DNA of 14,746 nucleotides from Phoronis ovalis (taxonomy: Eukaryota > Phoronida > Phoronidae). The translations under genes were made by a program, and so were the position numbers. Shown in pieces: positions 12,501 through 14,746 of this stretch. Location: contig JAOXYB010018594.1 of the NCBI GenBank assembly GCA_028565635.1, positions 1 to 14,746 of the forward strand, written 5' to 3'. Positions within the stretch are counted from its first letter, which is position 1; the number at the start of each line of letters is the position of its first letter. The notes below the pieces were generated by a model. The model saw nothing but the letters and a program-made list of their open reading frames with translations. It was not told the DNA's origin and did not search any database.

Positions 12501-14345
12501 TCAGGAGTTTTTGACATACATTTTGTTGAAAATTAAAATTTGAAAAACACAAAATTAACTCAAAGATGACCTTTTGGCATTAGATAGCCAATAGGAGCCA
12601 TGATCTGTAATCCACATGAATATAGATCCGGTGAGCATTTTAATTAGCTTTTTTCTTTTTCTTTTGGCCCCTGTGCAGCCATGGGGACATCTCTATTTGG
12701 AAGTGGGTATAATTTCGCACAAAGTGAGAGAAATCATACTTATTTGAAAACGTCATTTTCATCAGAAACTGAGGGGATTATATCCAAGCATGGTAAGTCG
12801 GTTAGTTTCCTGTGTATTTCTCACTAATTCCACCAGGTGGTCTGTTCTTAGAGTTCACATAAAAGTTGATTGGTTAAGACTGTACGAATAATGGGGAGTA
12901 AGCATGAGACATGATTATCTGTACTTGTGACAGAACAGAATTTTCCGTGCAGAGTTAGAAAACAATATGTTACTATTGAGGTGGGAAAATCAATTGTATC
13001 CTTAGGCTTTATCAGATCATATGACCAAATTCAAACTGTTCAATCTCAGGATTGTAAAGTTTAGAGTATTAACGTTTTAAAAATGTATACTTTTATATGT
13101 CCGTCTCTTCATTTTAATTACTAAAACATACTAGGTTATATCTAGATACCCTAATCTCCATATTCTTGAATATTTAAATTGGAGATTTTTTAAAACAGTA
13201 GAATTTATGTAAAATCACTACAAGATCAAAATAAAATTGGTAGTTTTGGCAGACATCTGTGTCGCAAAAATGATAAAGTGATCTCTTGATAGTTCCTACA
13301 CTGTATTTTTTTATATGTGAGGCAGATATATTTATTCACTTTTTTTAACTCATCAAAATGTTTCCTTTCAATTTATATTACTCAAGGAGAGTTTAACAAA
13401 AAGAAACTGTATTTACTACCAATAGTGTTATCCCAGCAAAAATGCTGACTCAACAAACAAATCATTTTTGACGTGTTTCCTAAATTTTTCAAAATTAAGT
13501 GCCAAGAAAAACACTTTAGGAAATTGAAGCTTTTTAAAATATGATCAATAGTGGCACAACAAAACTGCTCAGGACCTTTTGTTAATGTTTTTTTTTAATT
13601 CTACAAAGCTCAAGTTATGAACGTATAAAATTTTACTTACGACCAATAGTTATGCCAGCAGGAGTGGTTAAATGACCAACATCTGCCAATTTTTGACAAA
13701 TGTATTGTTCATGTAGGCCACATTCTTTGTCATTCCACATTCCCTTCGAATGACCAATACCGTACATTTCCACACAATTTTCATCATTTTCAGCATTGCT
13801 AGGTTCCCTTGGTGCCCAATTAAAAAATGTCGCAGCCTGAAAATATGGCAAAGATAGTTTTAAAAGCCTTCCTATACATTATAATTGCCAATTCACCTAC
13901 AAGGCACCTGACAGAAGGCAATAATCTCCTTTATTTATATTTTCGTGTATTTTAAAATAATAATATACCCTTTGTGTTAACAATCGCAAGTCTTAAAAAA
14001 ATATAAATTTCTTGTAAAGTTAATTATAGGGGTATAATATTATAATCTTATCTGTATAAGTGCAGTCAGTTATGTGTAGACTTGGAGTTTTAACATAAAA
14101 GTGAGCTGGATTAATGCATGTACTTTGCAGCGTGTTTTATATATGTATGACTTGTAAAAAATTCTAGTTTTAATTTGAAAATGGCAGGGCTATCAATTGG
14201 ATTCCCTACTCATTAAAAGTACGATACAGAGAGATGCCTTAACGTGAATTTTAATTATATTATACCTGTGTTTCATCATTCCACATCCAATTTCCTTCGT
14301 CAGATCTGTCATGTAATCCAATCCACATACGATCTGTCAATTTAC
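296..14345 (-). CDS. Multi-CTLD mannose-receptor-like C-type lectin gene (partial at both ends, 18 exons)
   Basis: Eighteen minus-strand exons join in frame at GT-AG splice sites into about 917 residues (local numbering 1-917). Domains in order: CTLD1 C-terminal half (1 to about 74), CTLD2 (99-224), a Thr/Pro linker (228-246), a ten-cysteine module (250-306), CTLD3 (313-443), CTLD4 (462-581), CTLD5 (603-737), CTLD6 (760-888) and the start of CTLD7 (910 on). CTLDs are extracellular folds, and those keeping EPN or QPD plus the WND-like Asp usually bind sugars through calcium. Tandem CTLDs with short linkers are typical of mannose receptor relatives that act in endocytosis or pathogen recognition; that role is inferred. 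No signal peptide, ricin-type domain, FnII domain, transmembrane segment, start or stop codon lies in the window, so membrane anchoring is unknown. All joins keep frame with no internal stop, which argues for a functional gene. Orthology to MRC1, MRC2 or PLA2R1 cannot be claimed. Confidence 0.9.
532..1267 (-). other. Intron between exons 17 and 18 (736 bp)
   Basis: AT-rich, with no CTLD pattern, no long open frame and no clear repeat noticed on either strand. Confidence 0.75.
1268..1335 (-). CDS. Exon 17: CTLD6 WIGL microexon
   Basis: 68 bp, local residues 817-838 plus two bases, entering in phase 0 (acceptor TTTGTAG) and leaving in phase 2 (donor GTGAGT). It encodes IGKVSYQGKLWIGLNELSLQ and GY. 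WIGL and the in-frame joins on both sides support it although it is short. Confidence 0.87.
1528..1706 (-). CDS. Exon 16: CTLD6 N-terminal half
   Basis: 179 bp, local residues 757-816, entering in phase 1 (acceptor TTCCAG) and leaving in phase 0 (donor GTAATA). It encodes PHCGDDNWLLHNESCYYI, then LTWFGARSWC and GGDLASIHDIDENGF. It is a clear CTLD opening with paired hairpin cysteines C760 and C772. NES is a possible N-glycosylation sequon. Confidence 0.92.
1707..2108 (-). other. Intron between exons 15 and 16 (402 bp)
   Basis: Falls within the Thr-rich linker between CTLD5 and CTLD6. Nothing recognised inside. Confidence 0.75.
2109..2321 (-). CDS. Exon 15: CTLD5 QPD half and Thr-rich linker
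   Basis: 213 bp, local residues 686-756, phase 1 at both ends (acceptor TGTAG, donor GTAAGT). It encodes HVWSDGTAFDFANW, DIGQPDNHNGHELC, KWKDKNC and KWMCQIKK, then ELQTTAPTQSTTP. QPD is the tripeptide established as favouring galactose or GalNAc over mannose in CTLDs. The second motif is WKD instead of WND, so the Asn ligand is lost; activity needs testing. Confidence 0.92.
2322..2724 (-). other. Intron between exons 14 and 15 (403 bp)
   Basis: AT-rich. The only structure noticed is a small palindrome (arms 2479-2487 and 2493-2501, core TGTACAAT/ATTGTACA). The plus-strand frame across part of this intron shows no domain. Confidence 0.7.
2725..2932 (-). CDS. Exon 14: CTLD5 N-terminal half and core
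   Basis: 208 bp, local residues 617-685 plus one base, entering in phase 0 (acceptor CTTTAAG) and leaving in phase 1 (donor GTGAGT). It encodes GYTGYNHKKSWFESLEFC, GGDLASFHN and YVWIGLHNTP. Unlike CTLD2, CTLD4 and CTLD6, there is no intron between the alpha-2 region and WIGL in this domain. Confidence 0.92.
2933..3705 (-). other. Intron between exons 13 and 14 (773 bp)
   Basis: Interrupts CTLD5 just after its second cysteine. It holds the possible hAT transposase remnant at 3155-3464 and a short CGTGAC/GTCACG inverted pair near 3285-3304; otherwise nothing recognised. Confidence 0.7.
3155..3464 (+). pseudogene. Possible decayed hAT-type transposase C-terminal fragment
   Basis: Within the exon 13 to 14 intron, three short plus-strand segments lie in order but in different frames. 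3155-3310 contains LLEQDCPSVGKIVLVFYITC, 3316-3357 contains ANECELVF, and 3381-3464 contains DDRLNNQLNLIELSRMHEF. Their order resembles the hAT dimerisation region, where a P-N-x-x-K-[IL] segment is followed by a hydrophobic P-[VC]-S strand, then A-D-C-E-R-x-F-S and R-N-R-L-x-x-x-x-L-x-x-L-M. The frame changes and stops show that it is inactive. The match is by memory of the family pattern only and could be chance. Confidence 0.33.
3706..3905 (-). CDS. Exon 13: CTLD4 end, Thr-rich linker and start of CTLD5
   Basis: 200 bp, local residues 550-616, entering in phase 1 (acceptor TTTAG) and leaving in phase 0 (donor GTAAGT). It encodes NEVNKCVAMEG, LWTDYDC and AYVCELP, closing CTLD4, then GHTQPTRPDTTTTSVP as linker, then CPSGWTEADGYCYN, which opens CTLD5. 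CTLD4 keeps the fold cysteines but neither EPN/QPD nor a WND; WTD is the closest. It probably does not bind sugar by the classical mode. Confidence 0.9.
4076..4215 (-). CDS. Exon 12: CTLD4 core
   Basis: 140 bp, local residues 503-549, entering in phase 2 (acceptor TTTAG) and leaving in phase 1 (donor GTTTGT). It encodes RFVQAFVASEV, TTWLGLRHTGGSYKW and YTYWSGKHT. WLGL replaces WIGL. Where the other domains show W..GEPN, this one reads YWSGKHTGNEVN across the junction with exon 13, so the sugar-specificity tripeptide is absent. Confidence 0.88.
4216..4692 (-). other. Intron between exons 11 and 12 (477 bp)
   Basis: AT-rich with A- and T-runs. No exon or repeat recognised. Confidence 0.7.
4693..4808 (-). 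CDS. Exon 11: CTLD4 N-terminal half
   Basis: 116 bp, local residues 465-502 plus two bases, entering in phase 0 (acceptor TTTCACAG) and leaving in phase 2 (donor GTAACA). It encodes GSIGYQYSCFAFSSD, then SWSDAEASC and GHLAHIGD. Joined to the GCPA of exon 10 it makes a normal CTLD opening, so no exon needs to be missing in the 1269-bp intron between them. Confidence 0.9.
5228..5475. repeat. 248-bp segment bounded by perfect 15-bp inverted repeats
   Basis: TTTTACACTGACCCA at 5228-5242 recurs as its exact reverse complement at 5461-5475. Similarity fades inward. A segment this size with matching inverted ends looks like a short nonautonomous DNA transposon, but no target-site duplication is evident on either side and no coding remnant was recognised inside. 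It lies in the exon 10 to 11 intron. Confidence 0.55.
5928..6014. repeat. Imperfect inverted repeat near exon 10
   Basis: CTTATTACAAGACCTTCATC (5928-5947) is matched by GATGAAAATCTTGTAATAG (5996-6014) in reverse complement with a few differences, leaving a loop of about 48 bp. It may be the end of an old fold-back element. It starts 64 bp downstream (in the gene's direction: upstream) of the exon 10 donor side, within the intron. Confidence 0.4.
6078..6194 (-). CDS. Exon 10: CTLD3 end, linker and first residues of CTLD4
   Basis: 117 bp, 39 complete codons (local residues 426-464), phase 0 at both ends (acceptor TTCCAG, donor GTAAGT). It encodes YGGWDDEQC and GHGYVCKAKK, a Pro/Thr linker (VVPPTAVQPTDT) and GCPA, whose cysteine opens CTLD4. 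The usual WND is WDD here, a change at one of the calcium-coordinating positions; Asp can also supply oxygen ligands. The exon fuses the end of one domain to the first cysteine of the next. Confidence 0.9.
6195..6513 (-). other. Intron between exons 9 and 10 (319 bp)
   Basis: AT-rich; nothing recognised. Phase 0, inside CTLD3 just before the WDD motif. Confidence 0.75.
6514..6686 (-). CDS. Exon 9: CTLD3 core and EPN loop
   Basis: 173 bp, local residues 368-425. It enters in phase 1 (acceptor TTATAG) and leaves in phase 0 (donor GTAAAA after AAA). It contains RVWIGLHDRK, FEWIDGS, TRWDKNEPNGY and GDCVSMLK. EPN is present and the core and loop are in one exon, unlike CTLD2, where the intron cuts before EPN. 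Confidence 0.9.
6687..7046 (-). other. Intron between exons 8 and 9 (360 bp)
   Basis: Nothing recognised. Minus-strand read-through of exon 8 into it is ordinary intron sequence. Confidence 0.75.
7047..7226 (-). CDS. Exon 8: CTLD3 N-terminal half
   Basis: 180 bp, local residues 308-367, phase 1 at both ends (acceptor CCAG, donor GTAACA). It reads MGCQTGWIGFGDFCYKI, then TWPEAQEYC and DGDLASISNINEDNFI. This is a textbook CTLD start: C..GW.....CY, the W.EA..C helix and the G-[GD]-L-A-S-I strand. Split codons give Gly with exon 7 and Glu with exon 9. Confidence 0.93.
7227..8339 (-). other. Intron between exons 7 and 8 (1113 bp)
   Basis: Holds the tandem repeat at 7346-7652. The remainder (7653-8339) is AT-rich with no CTLD pattern and no repeat recognised. 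Confidence 0.7.
7346..7652. repeat. Two-copy degenerate tandem repeat preceded by a TCAC run
   Basis: Copy 1 (about 7380-7525) and copy 2 (about 7529-7652) share TTCTTT-ATAACTCG, then GATTTCAA-GAAACT, GATCAAAATGTTT and AAAATG-CT--CATGT-AAAAC in the same order. Copy 2 is about 22 bp shorter in the middle. A short TCAC-type run lies just before copy 1 at about 7346-7370. It sits inside the exon 7 to 8 intron and resembles an interspersed repeat monomer rather than a gene part. Confidence 0.7.
8340..8522 (-). CDS. Exon 7: unrecognised ten-cysteine module
   Basis: 183 bp, local residues 247-307, phase 1 on both sides (acceptor TTTCAG, donor GTAAGA). It encodes 60 complete codons with ten cysteines spaced C-x7-C-x9-C-x3-C-x12-C-x9-CC-x2-C-x3-C-x2-C. 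The first segment is TTCGKGSAYEC and the last is SCCYECYQNCTACS. NCT near the end is a possible N-glycosylation site. It lacks W, WIGL and the EPN/WND signature, so it is not a CTLD. It does not match, by eye, the ricin-type or fibronectin-II domain of mannose receptors. The even cysteine count suggests a compact disulfide-bonded extracellular domain. A remote relation to a thrombospondin-like or other small Cys-rich fold is possible but not shown. Confidence 0.82.
8523..9350 (-). other. Intron between exons 6 and 7 (828 bp)
   Basis: Very AT-rich; no exon, repeat or coding remnant recognised. Confidence 0.7.
9351..9407 (-). CDS. Exon 6: Thr/Pro/Ser mucin-like linker microexon
   Basis: 57 bp, local residues 228-246, phase 1 on both sides (acceptor TTTGTAG, donor GTAAAT). 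It encodes TTPTTVPVSTPSTIPVEP, almost entirely Thr, Pro, Ser and Val. It is likely an extended, O-glycosylated spacer between CTLD2 and the cysteine-rich module. Because it is symmetric it can be skipped without a frameshift. It is supported by good splice sites and by composition matching the other linkers of the gene, not by homology. Confidence 0.78.
9408..10060 (-). other. Intron between exons 5 and 6 (653 bp)
   Basis: More than half is the palindromic element at 9605-10009. The rest is AT-rich and featureless. Confidence 0.7.
9605..10009. mobile_element. About 405-bp nonautonomous element with 20-bp terminal inverted repeats and internal copies
   Basis: TTTCTTTTTTCCTTATTCAA at 9605-9624 is perfectly inverted at 9990-10009. 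The left end is itself part of a near-perfect palindrome (15-bp arms 9607-9621 and 9623-9637 around one base). Degenerate copies of the same core in both directions occur inside at about 9642-9661, 9715-9736, 9770-9796 and 9863-9896. This looks like a MITE or fold-back element, or a cluster of palindromic units. No clear target-site duplication was found. It is intronic, ending 51 bp from the exon 5 donor. Confidence 0.62.
10061..10177 (-). CDS. Exon 5: CTLD2 EPN/WND sugar-binding half
   Basis: 117 bp, local residues 189-227, phase 1 at both ends. It begins GEPNNAYYRGQDC and continues to RWNDENC and GYICKKK, so all the classical calcium-site-2 elements are present: EPN, the downstream acidic residue and WND. 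By established CTLD rules this is the best predicted mannose-type binder of the window. The donor used here is GTTTGT after AAAAAAG. A GTAAGA four bases further on would leave phase 2 and would not join exon 6 in frame. Confidence 0.9.
10178..10968 (-). other. Intron between exons 4 and 5 (791 bp)
   Basis: Splits CTLD2 immediately before EPN. Around 10801-10860 there is a perfect 8-bp inverted pair (GCCAATAT/ATATTGGC), followed at about 10870-10930 by an imperfect one built on GGGACA and ATACTGT. Both strands are open for about 60 codons near 10630-10820, but neither translation was recognised. Confidence 0.65.
10969..11085 (-). CDS. Exon 4: CTLD2 core (WIGL, DEGGW)
   Basis: 117 bp, local residues 150-188, phase 1 at both ends (acceptor TTATAG, donor GTAACA). 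It encodes MWIGLNDFLDEGGWQWNDG and then FFNWGQ. It is the counterpart of exon 1, with a splice at the same place ahead of WIGL, but its 3' splice falls immediately before the EPN codons rather than after the WND-E segment as in CTLD1. Confidence 0.92.
11086..11692 (-). other. Intron between exons 3 and 4 (607 bp)
   Basis: AT-rich; nothing recognised on either strand. Confidence 0.7.
11693..11863 (-). CDS. Exon 3: CTLD2 N-terminal half
   Basis: 171 bp, local residues 93-149, phase 1 at both ends (acceptor TTTCAG, donor GTAATG). It encodes ACGPFW, then GYCYQF, then VSWFDAQSNC and GGELLSI. This is the long-form CTLD opening, with an N-terminal hairpin disulfide pair (C99, C112), helix alpha-1 and the first core cysteine. 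The split codon with exon 2 gives Pro, and the one with exon 4 gives Gly. The longest intron in the window (1777 bp) lies upstream. Confidence 0.92.
12198..12542. repeat. About 345-bp fold-back (long imperfect inverted repeat)
   Basis: The left arm (about 12198-12347) and right arm (about 12401-12542) are imperfect reverse complements along nearly their whole length. The best segment is GATTTTTAAAATGTTGCTTT against the reverse complement of AAAGCAAAATTTTAAAAATC, and the outer parts share the GTCAAAAA and TACAAA blocks. The loop is about 50 bp. Arms this long suggest a diverged fold-back MITE or an inverted duplication; transcribed RNA could form a long hairpin. The open frames here are byproducts of AT-rich sequence. 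Confidence 0.6.
12679..12792 (+). other. Candidate opposite-strand exon (unconfirmed)
   Basis: On the plus strand, a long pyrimidine tract (CTTTTTTCTTTTTC...) leads to CCCCTGTGCAG at 12678. An open frame follows, starting with CCATGGGG (ATG at 12681), and ends at a strong donor, GTAAGTCGG (12793). The frame gives 37 codons including MGTSLFGSGYNFAQSER and SFSSETEGIISKH. No family was recognised and no partner exon was found nearby, so this may be a chance match or an exon fossil. It lies in the longest lectin-gene intron. Confidence 0.25.
13641..13836 (-). CDS. Exon 2: CTLD1 calcium-site half and linker
   Basis: 196 bp, local residues 28-92. It starts in phase 0 after TTTTCAG and ends in phase 1 before GTAAGT. 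It holds FNWAPREPS (the EPN-equivalent tripeptide reads EPS), the cysteine of ENCVE, a WND triplet, and the closing cysteines of KECG and YICQK. A short linker (LADVGHLTTPAGITIG) follows. In families with known structures EPN points to mannose, fucose or GlcNAc. Ser at the third position is less usual, so binding is possible but specificity cannot be assigned. Confidence 0.9.
13837..14265 (-). other. Intron between exons 1 and 2 (429 bp)
   Basis: AT-rich; phase 0 within CTLD1; nothing recognised inside. Confidence 0.75.
14266..14345 (-). CDS. Exon 1 in window: CTLD1 core (WIGL and first WND-like loop)
   Basis: 80 bp, local residues 1-27. It opens with two bases completing a split codon (acceptor TTACAG) and ends in phase 0 before donor GTATAA. 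It encodes the CTLD core with WIGL, then a DEGNWMWNDE stretch typical of strand beta-2 and the long-loop entry. The exon carrying the N-terminal half of this domain must lie beyond 14746; no W..A...C...GG.L pattern is readable in 14346-14746 on either strand. Confidence 0.85.
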
Positions 14346-14746
14346 CTGTAATAGAAATATATGTCAATGTTTCATTATCATTAACGCTATTGTTAATATC
14401 CCAGTTGTGATCCATCAACACATTGTCGATTCATGTCATCTCAATTTTTTATATTATAATCATTACCATTATATGACTCCCACCGCTGTTACAATCACTG
14501 TCACCGGCACAGCTATCATTGGTGCCCTATACATCATCATCATCATCTCATTCAGTGAACATTGACAGTGATACTACTATAAGCACCAGTGCCATCTCAT
14601 TAATTCATAAATTACCATCATCATGCTCTAATACATGTGCTGCCTTGATGATGATCTATGACAATTATTTTAGTGAATCAGCTGTTAATGATAAGTTCCT
14701 ACAATTTTTTATAAAGTTCAAAACAACAATTCAGTGCTAAGACACT
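14346..14746 (-). other. Intron upstream of exon 1 (partial, 401 bp)
   Basis: Contains the CAT-rich stretch. No N-terminal CTLD half-exon is visible, so the exon preceding exon 1 is outside the window. Confidence 0.7.
14532..14546. repeat. Short (CAT)5 microsatellite in a CAT/ATC-rich stretch
   Basis: Five CAT units are followed by further CATC, ACT and CACC-rich words over roughly 14460-14640, which looks like a degraded trinucleotide-rich repeat. It lies upstream of exon 1 (in gene direction) in what should be intron. The plus-strand open frame here is low-complexity and not gene-like. Confidence 0.7.

Larger units (their letters stand above)
11864..13640 (-). other. Longest intron, between exons 2 and 3 (1777 bp)
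   Basis: Lies between CTLD1 and CTLD2. It contains the fold-back at 12198-12542 and the candidate plus-strand exon at 12679-12792. The rest, including 12800-13640, is AT-rich without recognised content. Confidence 0.7.

Noticed and set aside
296-14345. Bacterial operon or several small independent genes
   Set aside because: The apparent small frames end at consistent GT donors and begin at AG acceptors, and they join in frame into repeated lectin domains, as expected for one spliced animal gene.
14519-14740. 73-codon plus-strand open frame rich in Ser
   Set aside because: Produced by the CAT/ATC-rich low-complexity stretch; not gene-like.
1-14746. tRNA, rRNA, CRISPR array or phage-like defence system
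   Set aside because: No cloverleaf, conserved rRNA block or regularly spaced identical repeats were seen, and the content is a spliced metazoan lectin gene.

Overview
This window looks like AT-rich animal nuclear DNA. The protein-coding content is a string of 18 short exons (57 to 236 bp), all on the minus strand, separated by GT-AG introns of about 170 to 1780 bp. There are no bacterial-style long reading frames. All 17 exon-exon joins keep the reading frame when the predicted splice sites are used. The joined coding sequence is 2751 bp, about 917 residues, and runs from high to low coordinates. Both ends are missing: the first exon here (14266-14345) starts in the middle of a domain, and the last (296-531) ends just as a new domain begins.

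The protein is a multi-domain C-type lectin (CTLD) receptor or secreted lectin of the mannose-receptor (MRC1/MRC2/PLA2R-like) type. The window holds the C-terminal half of CTLD1, complete CTLD2 to CTLD6, and the first residues of CTLD7 (numbering is local to the window). Each complete domain has the long-form extra N-terminal disulfide, a W-[IL]-G-L core and the four canonical cysteines. Sugar-specificity tripeptides differ by domain: EPS in CTLD1, EPN in CTLD2, CTLD3 and CTLD6, QPD in CTLD5, and none in CTLD4. Linkers are Thr/Pro/Ser-rich and likely O-glycosylated. A 57-bp mucin-like exon and a 183-bp exon encoding an unrecognised ten-cysteine module sit between CTLD2 and CTLD3.

Layout by coordinate: 14746-13641 CTLD1; 13640-11864 the longest intron, with a fold-back repeat and a candidate exon on the opposite strand; 11863-10061 CTLD2; 9407-8340 the linker exon and Cys-rich exon; 7226-6078 CTLD3; 6083-3706 CTLD4, after which CTLD5 begins; 3705-2109 the rest of CTLD5; 1706-296 CTLD6 and the start of CTLD7. 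The introns hold decayed mobile-element material: a 405-bp stretch with 20-bp terminal inverted repeats, a 248-bp stretch bounded by 15-bp inverted repeats, a two-copy tandem duplication, a roughly 345-bp fold-back sequence, and a possible broken hAT transposase tail on the plus strand.

The organism cannot be fixed from this sequence alone. Compact exons, many Thr-rich linkers, AT-rich introns and a CTLD array unlike the standard vertebrate order suggest an invertebrate metazoan (a mollusc or another marine invertebrate is a guess). No RNA genes, CRISPR array, promoter, start codon, stop codon or polyadenylation site of the lectin gene was identified.
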